NCBI GenBank assembly: GCA_023426275.1
Contig: JAFABC010000211.1
Span: 1 to 6,476 of the forward strand
Direction: 5' to 3'
DNA from: Pseudomonadota bacterium
GTDB lineage: Bacteria; Desulfobacterota; Desulfovibrionia; Desulfovibrionales; Desulfovibrionaceae
Length of the DNA: 6,476 nucleotides
Each line of letters opens with the position of its first letter. Positions within the stretch are counted from its first letter, which is position 1. Shown piece by piece: positions 1-5,489 of this stretch. The position numbers and the translations under genes were made by a program. The notes under the pieces were generated by a model, which worked only from the letters and a program-made list of their open reading frames with translations, did not search any database and had not been told where the DNA came from.

Positions 1-35
1 ATCATGCCCCCCGGCCGCCGGAGGCGTCTTCTCTT
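1..35 (+). repeat. Dispersed repeat module, copy 1 (truncated by window edge)
   Basis: Bases 7-12 are a C6 tract, 13-31 read GGCCGCCGGAGGCGTCTTC, and a short pyrimidine-rich stretch follows. The same core recurs at 3936-3954 (A instead of G at one position) and, inverted, at 6437-6455. The bases before the core (ATCATGCCCCCC) look like the right arm of a palindrome of the same design as the one at 3787-3805, cut by the window edge. The repetition is seen directly; the nature of the element is unknown. Confidence 0.65.
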
Positions 36-56
36 GTCCGGCCCTGATCGCGCGCA

Positions 57-85
57 TTGACGCCGTGCGGCCCTTGTGAAAATAT
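57..85 (+). promoter_or_regulatory. Weak candidate promoter for the pyr operon
   Basis: TTGACG at 57-62 matches five of six bases of a sigma70 -35 box. An AT-rich patch follows at 78-85, offering GAAAAT at 78-83 (15-nt spacer) or AAATAT at 80-85 (17-nt spacer) as a -10; neither is a good match. It is the only AT-rich spot upstream of pyrB in the window, but the operon could equally be transcribed from further upstream. Confidence 0.25.
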
Positions 86-90
86 CGGTC

Positions 91-115
91 GGCTAACGCA
101 CATGGGTGCGCGGCC
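91..115 (+). other. Small hairpin in the pyrB leader
   Basis: CGCAC (97-101) and GTGCG (106-110) form a 5-bp stem around ATGG, and GGC (91-93) can pair with GCC (113-115) below internal mismatches. It lies 11 nt upstream of the pyrB ribosome binding site (127-133). No T-run follows, so it is not an attenuator by itself. It could be chance in GC-rich DNA. Confidence 0.2.
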
Positions 116-140
116 AAATTTCCGCCACGAGGATTCCCCC

Positions 141-1079
141 ATGAACTGGCCCCACAAGGATCTTCTCGACGTATCCCAGCTTTCCCGGGAAGACGTGGAC
201 GTGGTCATGCGAACCGCCGCCTCGTTCCGGGAGATCAACACCCGGCCCGTCAAGAAGGTTCCGACGCTCAAGGGCAAAAGCGTCGTGCTCTTTTTCGCCG
301 AGCCCAGCACCCGGACCAAGACCTCCTTCGACATTGCCGGCAAACGCCTGTCCGCCGACACCTTCGGGCTGGCCAAAACCGGCAGCTCGTTGCAAAAGGG
401 GGAAACCCTCAAGGACACGGTGCGCACGCTCGAAGCCATGAATCCCGACGCCATCGTCATGCGCCACGCCTCATCGGGCGCGGCGGCCTTCGTGGCCCAG
501 CGCGTCTCCTGTTCGGTGATCAACGCCGGCGACGGCTGGCACGCCCATCCTACCCAGGCCCTGCTGGACCTGTTCACGTTGCTTGAGGTCTGGGATTCCC
601 TGGCCGGCAAGACCGTGGTGATCCTCGGCGACGTGGCCCACAGCCGGGTGGCCCGGTCCAACTGCCGGCTGCTGCCCACCCTGGGCGCCCGGGTGCGCAT
701 CTGCGCCCCGCGCACCCTGCTGCCCCGGGACGTGCGCGCCCTGGACGCCGAAATTTTTCATGATCCCGCCGAGGCCCTGGTCGGCGCGGACGCCGTCATG
801 TGTCTGCGTCTGCAACTCGAACGCCAGGAAGCCGGGCTTTTGCCCGATCTGCGCGAGTATGCCCGCCGCTTCTGCCTGACGCCCGAGCGTCTCGCCCTGG
901 CCAGTCCGGACGTCAAGGTGCTGCATCCCGGCCCCATCAACCGGGGCGTGGAAATCGCCTCGGAGCTGGCCGACGCCGACAATTCGCTCATCCTCGATCA
1001 GGTGTCCTCGGGCGTGGCCGTGCGCATGGCCATTCTCTATCTGCACATCACCCGCAAGGACAAAGGGGGCCAAGCATGA
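141..1079 (+). CDS. pyrB: Aspartate carbamoyltransferase catalytic subunit
   Basis: PyrB condenses carbamoyl phosphate with L-aspartate to carbamoyl aspartate, the committed step of cytosolic pyrimidine synthesis. The 312-residue length is normal for a catalytic chain. The carbamoyl-phosphate loop STRTKTSF is at residues 56-63, the mobile loop LQKGETLKDT at 84-93, RH at 108-109, HPTQ at 136-139, HSR at 167-169, RLQ at 223-225 and HPGPINRGVE at 262-271. The HPGP form (HPLP in E. coli) is usual in bacterial enzymes outside the E. coli PyrBI type. The ATG at 141 was chosen because ACGAGGA (127-133) sits 7 nt upstream and the protein begins at the usual place; an in-frame ATG at 102 lacks a ribosome binding site and would add unrelated residues. 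The stop overlaps the pyrC start (ATGA), indicating translational coupling. No pyrI follows. Confidence 0.97.
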   Translation: MNWPHKDLLDVSQLSREDVDVVMRTAASFREINTRPVKKVPTLKGKSVVLFFAEPSTRTKTSFDIAGKRLSADTFGLAKTGSSLQKGETLKDTVRTLEAMNPDAIVMRHASSGAAAFVAQRVSCSVINAGDGWHAHPTQALLDLFTLLEVWDSLAGKTVVILGDVAHSRVARSNCRLLPTLGARVRICAPRTLLPRDVRALDAEIFHDPAEALVGADAVMCLRLQLERQEAGLLPDLREYARRFCLTPERLALASPDVKVLHPGPINRGVEIASELADADNSLILDQVSSGVAVRMAILYLHITRKDKGGQA

Positions 1080-2383
1080 CGGCCGATGCCCTGACCGTGA
1101 CCAATGTCCGCGTCCCGGGCCGTGACGGAGCCTTCGACCTGTTCGTGGAAGGGGGCCGGGTGCGGGAGCTTTCGCCGCGCGATCCGGCCGCCGCGTCCGC
1201 GTCTTCCGGCCAGGGCCGCGTCATCGACGGCCGGGGGCTGCTGCTCATGCCCGCCCTGACCGACGCCCACACCCACCTGCGCGAACCCGGCCAGGAGTGG
1301 AAGGAAGACATCGCCTCGGGGCTGGCCGCCGCCGCCGCCGGCGGGTTTGCCAACATCATGTGCATGGCCAACACCGATCCGGTCAACGACAACGGGGCCA
1401 TCACCCGGTTCATGCTGCGCCGGGCCGGGGAGTCCTGGCCCCACGGGCCGCGTCTGTTCCCTATCGGCGCGCTGACGCTCGGGTTGCGGGGCCGGGAGCT
1501 TGCGCCCATGGGCGAGCTGCGCGAGGCCGGCTGCGTGGCCTTTTCCAACGACGGCGAGCCCGTGGCCGATACCGAAATTTTCCGCCGCGCCCTGGAATAC
1601 GCCGCCGATCTGGCCCCGGTCATCGACCACTGCGAGGACCCGTTCATGGCCAAGGGCTCCGGCGCCAACGAGGGGGCCATGAGCGCCCGCCTTGGGCTTC
1701 GCGGCCAGCCCGACGCCGCCGAGGCCATCCAGGTGGCCCGGGACATCCTGCTGGCCGAGTATTTGGGCGCGCCCGTGCATCTGGCCCATGTGTCCTGCCG
1801 CAAGTCCGTGGAACTCATTGCCGCGGCGAAAAAACGCGGCGCGCCGGTCACGGCCGAGACCTGCCCGCATTACCTGCTCATGACCGACGCCGCGCTGCTC
1901 GGCTACGACACCATGGCCAAGGTCAATCCGCCGCTGCGCACCGACGACGACCGGCTGGCCCTGGTCGAGGCCCTGCGCCAGGGCGTCATCGACATCCTGG
2001 CCACGGACCACGCCCCCCACGCCGCCCACGAAAAGGAAACGCCCTTCGAGGACGCCAAGAACGGGATTTCCGGCCTGGACACCGCTTTGGCCGCCCTGTG
2101 GGAGCTGGTGCGCCAGGGGCGGCTTTCCGCCGAGGACATTGTCACGCGTTTCGCCTGGCGGCCGGCCGAAATTTTCAACCTGCCCGTCAACCGGTTCGCC
2201 CCCGGCGATCCGGCCGACTTTTTGTTGTTCGATCCGGACGACTCCTGGGTCGTCACGCCGCAATCCCTGCGCTCCAAGGGCAAGAACACGCCGCTTCTGG
2301 GCCAGCCGCTCACCGGCCGCGTGGTTCTGACCGTGGTCGAAGGCGTCGTGGTGCACGAGCTGACGCACGCTCCCGGAGCCTGA
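1076..2383 (+). CDS. pyrC: Dihydroorotase, type I
   Basis: PyrC reversibly cyclises carbamoyl aspartate to dihydroorotate, the step after PyrB. It is a 435-residue amidohydrolase-superfamily enzyme of the long type I class, unlike the shorter E. coli type. The metal-site motif DAHTHLREPG is at 63-72 (H65, H67). Further ligands expected by homology are D159 in FSNDG, H185 in IDHCED, H238 in LAHVS and D311 in ATDHAPH. The bridging residue is thus an aspartate, as in Aquifex and Bacillus type I enzymes, rather than a carboxylated lysine. N284 in KVNPPLR is in the substrate region. The family MPNT motif reads MANT here (97-100). The start overlaps the pyrB stop by 4 nt, with a G-rich AAAGGGGG (1062-1069) 6 nt upstream. 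In Aquifex, type I DHOase needs ATCase for full activity; the overlap suggests a similar partnership here (inference). Confidence 0.97.
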   Translation: MTADALTVTNVRVPGRDGAFDLFVEGGRVRELSPRDPAAASASSGQGRVIDGRGLLLMPALTDAHTHLREPGQEWKEDIASGLAAAAAGGFANIMCMANTDPVNDNGAITRFMLRRAGESWPHGPRLFPIGALTLGLRGRELAPMGELREAGCVAFSNDGEPVADTEIFRRALEYAADLAPVIDHCEDPFMAKGSGANEGAMSARLGLRGQPDAAEAIQVARDILLAEYLGAPVHLAHVSCRKSVELIAAAKKRGAPVTAETCPHYLLMTDAALLGYDTMAKVNPPLRTDDDRLALVEALRQGVIDILATDHAPHAAHEKETPFEDAKNGISGLDTALAALWELVRQGRLSAEDIVTRFAWRPAEIFNLPVNRFAPGDPADFLLFDPDDSWVVTPQSLRSKGKNTPLLGQPLTGRVVLTVVEGVVVHELTHAPGA

Positions 2384-2425
2384 TTTCCATCCCTCGACAC
2401 GCAACCGACCCCGGAGGAAGCATCC

Positions 2426-3748
2426 ATGGCGCAACCCTTCAAGGACGCCACCGCTATTTGCAAGACCATCATGCGCAACGGCTACGAGGCCTATGTCATC
2501 AATGCCGTGCTGCAGGAAAAGGCCCTGGACAAGGCCGCGCCGGAACTCGATCTGGCCACGGACATGCCCCTGGCCGAATTGCAGAAACTCTTTCCCGGCA
2601 CCGAGGCCGCCGATGCGGACGGCGCGTTCGCCCGGGTGCTGCACGGGGACACGCTGTTTCATTTCCATCCCGCCGACGTGGCCGACGCTTCCCACCCCGA
2701 GGAAACGGTCGCCCGGCTGACCCCGCGCCTGATCGCCCGGCTGGACGCCCTGGGCATCCTGCCGCCGCATCAGGCCTGCCCGCATCTGCCCCACCAGCGG
2801 GACGACCATGACGGCTTCGGCGATCTGGCCTCCGGCGAGGTGCGTCTGGTCGGCATCCCCGACGAGTGCATCCGGCAGAACTACCTGCGCGCCGTGCGGG
2901 CCCTGCGTTTTTCGGCCAACTACAACCTGCCCATCGAGGCCAACACCCAGATGGCCATCCTGCGGGCTTCGCGCCGCATTCTCGACTATGTGTCCGTCAA
3001 GGACGTCATGGACGAGTGGCGGCGGGTCGAGGCTGAGAACATGGCCACCTTCGTGGAGCTGCTCCACGACACCATGATCCTGCCCTGGTTTCTGCCCGAA
3101 ATCGCCAGCCTGTCCCGCATCAAGCAGAAGACCGAGGAAGGCGTCGAATACACCCTGTTCGAGCAGACCCTGGCCGTCATGCGCCATTATCCCGAAGAGC
3201 TGCCCTACGACTGGTACGGCACCCTGGCCTGCCTGTTCCACGACGTGGGCAAGCTCCACACCGCCGAATACGCCGGCGGCGAGCTGCGCTTCTACCAGCA
3301 CCATCAGGTCGGGGCCAAGGTCACCCGCAAGATCCTGTCCCGGCTGGGCTTCCCCCCGGACGAGACCGATCTCATCTGCAATCTCGTGCGCGGCCACATG
3401 CGCTTCCACTTCATGCTCACCGACCGGGGCATCCGCCGCTTCAAGGCCCAGGATCAGTACCCGCGCCTGATCGAGATGGCCCGGGCCGATATCAAGGCGG
3501 TCAGCGGCACCTACAAGGAATTCAATCACAACCTGAAGATGCTTGAGCGCACCGAGACGCCCGAGGAGATGCTTGAACCGCTGCTCAACGGGGCGCAGAT
3601 CATGCAGCTGCTCGGCCTCAAGCCCGGACCGGCCGTGGGGCTTATTCGCGACGCACTGCTCAAGGCGCAGATCACCGGCGACGTCACCAGCACCGAGGAA
3701 GCCGAGGTCTTCGTCAAAAATTACTGGGACCGGCAGGAGCTGCACTAA
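2426..3748 (+). CDS. CCA-adding/poly(A) polymerase-like protein with altered NTase motifs and an HD domain
   Basis: This 440-residue protein has class II tRNA nucleotidyltransferase architecture. Residues 10-57 form a palm-like start (GYEAYVINAV...ELDLATDMPLAELQKLFPG). Residues 129-190 are the neck-like region (DGFGDLASGEVRLVG, then QNYLRAVRALRF). An HD domain spans about 240-360, and the C-terminal LLGLKPGPAVG (395-405) with a following EEA is typical of CCA enzymes. Key positions differ from the family: GG and RD of GGxVRD are replaced in NAVLQE (26-31), the DxD carboxylates are E40 and D42, ED of EDxxR is QN (151-152), and no RRDFTxNA is visible. In the HD domain H272, D273, H292, H324 and D355 remain, but the first histidine position appears to be Q247. 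GGAGG (2413-2417) lies 8 nt before the ATG. The 42-nt gap to pyrC suggests cotranscription. It may be a phosphohydrolase or RNA-binding protein rather than a CCA-adding enzyme; function is unknown. Confidence 0.85.
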   Translation: MAQPFKDATAICKTIMRNGYEAYVINAVLQEKALDKAAPELDLATDMPLAELQKLFPGTEAADADGAFARVLHGDTLFHFHPADVADASHPEETVARLTPRLIARLDALGILPPHQACPHLPHQRDDHDGFGDLASGEVRLVGIPDECIRQNYLRAVRALRFSANYNLPIEANTQMAILRASRRILDYVSVKDVMDEWRRVEAENMATFVELLHDTMILPWFLPEIASLSRIKQKTEEGVEYTLFEQTLAVMRHYPEELPYDWYGTLACLFHDVGKLHTAEYAGGELRFYQHHQVGAKVTRKILSRLGFPPDETDLICNLVRGHMRFHFMLTDRGIRRFKAQDQYPRLIEMARADIKAVSGTYKEFNHNLKMLERTETPEEMLEPLLNGAQIMQLLGLKPGPAVGLIRDALLKAQITGDVTSTEEAEVFVKNYWDRQELH

Positions 3749-3749
3749 A

Positions 3750-3774
3750 CCGGGCGAGGCGTTGCCTCTCCCGG
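3750..3774 (+). other. Hairpin immediately after the HD gene
   Basis: CCGGG (3750-3754) and GAGGC (3756-3760) pair with GCCTC (3764-3768) and CCCGG (3770-3774), giving ten base pairs with one C/T mismatch and a GTT loop. It starts 2 nt after the stop codon. No T-run follows, so it is not a canonical intrinsic terminator, but it could protect the 3' end of the pyr transcript or be part of the repeat region. Confidence 0.6.
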
Positions 3775-3786
3775 ACCCTCTCCATT

Positions 3787-3805
3787 GGGGGGCATGATGC
3801 CCCCC
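3787..3805. repeat. Perfect palindrome GGGGGGCATGATGCCCCCC
   Basis: Nine-base arms flank a single central G. The C6 right arm matches the C6 at 7-12, where the preceding ATCATG suggests the same palindrome with the opposite central base. The window-end palindrome (6456-6476) shares the G-tract, CA, one base, TG, C-tract design. Confidence 0.7.
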
Positions 3806-3816
3806 AAACCCCCTCG

Positions 3817-3846
3817 CCGGGAAACGCAAGCAGTTCTCGTTTCCGG
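3817..3846. other. Inverted repeat with one bulged G
   Basis: CCGGGAAACG (3817-3826) pairs with CGTTTCCGG (3838-3846) with one extra G in the left arm and an 11-nt loop. It is the third in the row of hairpins. Confidence 0.5.
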
Positions 3847-3870
3847 TCCCATTGGCTCCGGGCCTTTTTT
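3845..3870 (+). terminator. Possible weak intrinsic terminator of the pyrBC-HD transcript
   Basis: GG (3845-3846) and CCC (3848-3850) can pair with GGG (3860-3862) and CC (3863-3864) around a 9-nt loop with one bulged T, directly followed by T6 (3865-3870). The stem is short, and its bases also belong to two competing hairpins (3817-3846 and 3860-3905), so use as a terminator is uncertain. Confidence 0.3.
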
Positions 3871-3905
3871 CTTTCACCGGCGTTGCGGCGAAAGAAAAAG
3901 AGCCC
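3860..3905. other. Long inverted repeat with T-rich and A-rich arms
   Basis: GGGC (3860-3863), T5 (3866-3870) and CTTTC (3871-3875) pair with GAAAG (3890-3894), A5 (3895-3899) and GCCC (3902-3905). A CCG/CGG inner stem closes a GCGTTG loop, and there are only two mismatches and one G-T pair. The structure is nearly symmetrical on both strands. Confidence 0.6.
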
Positions 3906-3917
3906 ACCATCAAGGGG

Positions 3918-3939
3918 GGCCGGGGGGCTCCCCCCGGCC
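3918..3939. repeat. Perfect 10-bp inverted repeat abutting the repeat core
   Basis: GGCCGGGGGG (3918-3927) and CCCCCCGGCC (3930-3939) are exact complements separated by CT. The right arm runs into the core GGCCGCCGGAGGCATCTTC (3936-3954), which also occurs at 13-31 (one difference) and inverted at 6437-6455. Confidence 0.7.
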
Positions 3940-3968
3940 GCCGGAGGCATCTTCCTCTTCTCTTTTTT

Positions 3969-5021
3969 ATGACAAACCTGATCGACCTGACGTTTCACGA
4001 TCTCGAAGCCTTGATCGTGTCCCTTGGCGAGCCGCCGTACCGGGCCCGGCAGGTCTGGCAGTGGCTGTGGCAGAAGGGTTGCCGCGACATCGGGCAGATG
4101 ACCGACGTGTCCAAGACGCTGCGGGCCCGGCTGGCCGAGCAGGCGGAAATCGTCTGGCCCCGGGTCGTGCGGGTGCGCGAGAGCGCGGACGGCACGGTGA
4201 AGTTCCTGTTGGGGCTGGCCGACGGCGAGGCGGTCGAGTGCGTGCTGATCCCGGAGAAGGACCATTACACGGCCTGCCTGTCGACCCAGGTGGGCTGCGC
4301 CATGGGCTGCGGCTTTTGCGCCACGGGCATGTTGGGCTTTCACCGCAACATGACGCCGGGCGAGATGCTGGGGCAGGTGCTTGTGGGGCGGCAGTATCTG
4401 CTGGACAAGGGCGAGCCGCTTTTGCTGCGCAATCTCGTGTTCATGGGCATGGGCGAGCCGCTGCTTAATTACGACAATCTCGTCATGGCGCTGGAGGCGC
4501 TGCACCATCCGCAGGGCCTGGATTTTTCCAGCCGCCGCATCACGGTGTCCACGGCCGGGGTGAAGCGCCATCTGCTCGATCTGGGCAGGGCGGGCCTGTG
4601 TTCGCTGGCGGTGTCGCTGCACGCCCCGACCCAGGAAAAGCGGGCGAAGATCATGCCCGGCGCGGCCAGACTGCCGCTGTCCGAGCTCATGGAGCTGCTT
4701 CGCGCCTATCCGCTCAAGCCCCGGGAGCGGCTGACCTTCGAATATCTGCTGCTGGCCGGCGTCAACGACAGCGACGCCGACGCCCGGGAACTGGTGCGTC
4801 TTTTGTCGCAGGTGCGGGCCAAGGTGAATCTGATCGTGTACAACGCCACGCCGGGGCTGCCGTTTCGCCAGCCGTCCCCGGAGCGGGTGCTGGCCTTTCA
4901 GGATGTGCTCAAGGCCAAGGGGCTTACGGCCACGATCCGCAAGAGCAAGGGGGCCGATATCGCGGCGGCCTGCGGCCAGCTGCGGGCCGAGGCGGGCTGC
5001 GAGGCCGACAAGGGCGCATAA
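3969..5021 (+). CDS. rlmN: 23S rRNA (A2503-C2)/tRNA (A37-C2) methyltransferase RlmN
   Basis: RlmN is a radical-SAM enzyme that methylates C2 of A2503 in 23S rRNA and of A37 in some tRNAs, via a methyl-cysteine intermediate. The 350-residue protein has the N-terminal helical domain (PYRARQVWQWLWQKG, 23-37) and the [4Fe-4S] motif CAMGCGFC with C110, C114 and C117. The catalytic cysteines are C103 (seven residues before the cluster, as in E. coli) and C335 in AACGQL. The SAM-binding stretch GMGEPLLNYDN is at 160-170. Presence of C335 distinguishes it from inactive relatives; the intact RlmN-type context argues for RlmN over Cfr. The ATG at 3969 starts the family-like sequence MTNLIDLT; longer in-frame versions would translate the repeat. 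No Shine-Dalgarno lies at normal spacing: the only candidate, GGAGG (3943-3947), is 21 nt away, and a T6 run touches the ATG. Confidence 0.97.
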   Translation: MTNLIDLTFHDLEALIVSLGEPPYRARQVWQWLWQKGCRDIGQMTDVSKTLRARLAEQAEIVWPRVVRVRESADGTVKFLLGLADGEAVECVLIPEKDHYTACLSTQVGCAMGCGFCATGMLGFHRNMTPGEMLGQVLVGRQYLLDKGEPLLLRNLVFMGMGEPLLNYDNLVMALEALHHPQGLDFSSRRITVSTAGVKRHLLDLGRAGLCSLAVSLHAPTQEKRAKIMPGAARLPLSELMELLRAYPLKPRERLTFEYLLLAGVNDSDADARELVRLLSQVRAKVNLIVYNATPGLPFRQPSPERVLAFQDVLKAKGLTATIRKSKGADIAAACGQLRAEAGCEADKGA

Positions 5022-5043
5022 AATTCGGCCGGTTACCCGCCGC

Positions 5044-5072
5044 TTGTCACCAATTTGCCGTTTGGGTAGAGT
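5044..5072 (+). promoter_or_regulatory. Candidate sigma70 promoter for hisIG
   Basis: TTGTCA (5044-5049, five of six to TTGACA) and TAGAGT (5067-5072, four of six to TATAAT) are separated by exactly 17 nt. The 93-nt gap is AT-richer than its surroundings. Transcription would start near 5079, giving a leader of about 35 nt, too short for a leader-peptide attenuator. No terminator is seen between rlmN and this site, so read-through from rlmN is also possible. Confidence 0.5.
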
Positions 5073-5114
5073 ATTTTCCTTTTTTGCAGAATAAGTGGGA
5101 TAAGGAACCATCTT

Positions 5115-5489
5115 ATGAAACGACCCGATTTTGCGAAGTGCGGCGGTCTCGTCCCCGCCATCGCCCAGGAAGCCTGCTCCGGCGAGGTGCTCATGATGGC
5201 CTACATGAACGAGGAGGCCTACGACAAAACCCTTGCAACGGGCGAAGTCCATTATTACAGCCGTAGCCGGCAGAAACTCTGGCACAAGGGCGGCACTTCC
5301 GGCCATGTGCAAAAGGTCAAGTCCGTGCGCCTGGACTGCGACGCGGACACCATCCTGGTGCTCGTGGAGCAAATCGGCGGCGCGGCCTGCCACGAAGGCT
5401 ACAAGTCCTGCTTTTACACCGAAATCGTCGGTGACCAAGAGCGCACCTGCTCGCCCAAGGTGTTCGATCCCAAGGAGGTCTATAAATAA
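5115..5489 (+). CDS. hisI: Phosphoribosyl-AMP cyclohydrolase
   Basis: HisI hydrolytically opens the adenine ring of phosphoribosyl-AMP, the third step of histidine synthesis, in the cytosol. The 124-residue protein is the single-domain form without a fused HisE pyrophosphohydrolase, so hisE must be elsewhere. WHKGGTSGH is at 56-64. DCDAD at 74-78 supplies the Mg site (D74, D76, D78) and one zinc ligand (C75). ACHEGYKSCF at 91-100 supplies the other zinc cysteines C92 and C99, with the spacing seen in characterised archaeal HisI. The start is supported by AAGGAA (5102-5107) 7 nt upstream. The last codons before the stop contain the ribosome binding site of hisG, and the stop abuts the hisG start. 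Confidence 0.97.
   Translation: MKRPDFAKCGGLVPAIAQEACSGEVLMMAYMNEEAYDKTLATGEVHYYSRSRQKLWHKGGTSGHVQKVKSVRLDCDADTILVLVEQIGGAACHEGYKSCFYTEIVGDQERTCSPKVFDPKEVYK

Larger units (their letters stand above)
3750..3968. repeat. Intergenic mosaic of inverted repeats
   Basis: The whole gap between the HD gene and rlmN consists of consecutive inverted repeats at 3750-3774, 3787-3805, 3817-3846, 3860-3905 and 3918-3939. They are followed by the repeat core at 3936-3954 and a pyrimidine-rich tract to 3968. I see no plausible gene in it: open frames through it merely extend flanking genes or their antisense shadows. The core matches both ends of the window. It looks like a dispersed, non-coding, REP/MITE-like element, but no terminal repeats or target duplication are evident. 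Confidence 0.6.

Noticed and set aside
57..140. N-terminal extension of PyrB from an upstream start
   Set aside because: The extra residues do not resemble PyrB, and the ATG at 102 lacks a ribosome binding site, whereas 141 has one.
750..2180. Recurring GAAATTTT blocks inside pyrB and pyrC
   Set aside because: They coincide with Glu-Ile-Phe codons and have no regular spacing, so coding explains them.
1297..2811. 504-codon + strand frame overlapping pyrC and the HD gene
   Set aside because: The Arg/Gly/Pro-rich translation is a shadow of pyrC codons, and it crosses the real start of the next gene.
3883..3911. Possible promoter for rlmN (TTGCGG with 17-nt spacing)
   Set aside because: The -10 position reads ACCATC, a poor match, and the site lies within a hairpin of the repeat.
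1037..3913. Very long open frame on the - strand (958 codons) over pyrC and the HD gene
   Set aside because: It is antisense to two clearly recognised genes, has low-complexity Gly/His/Gln/Val-rich composition and no recognisable domain; GC-rich codon bias keeps this frame open.
3852..3968. N-terminal extension of RlmN through the repeat
   Set aside because: It would translate the inverted repeats, and family similarity begins right after the ATG at 3969.
3750..3968. Insertion sequence or transposon remnant
   Set aside because: There is no transposase fragment, no clear terminal inverted repeats and no target-site duplication; only short non-coding palindromes are visible.
3785..4468. + strand frame starting in the repeat and running into rlmN
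   Set aside because: It reads an alternative frame of rlmN after translating the repeat region, and shows no domain.
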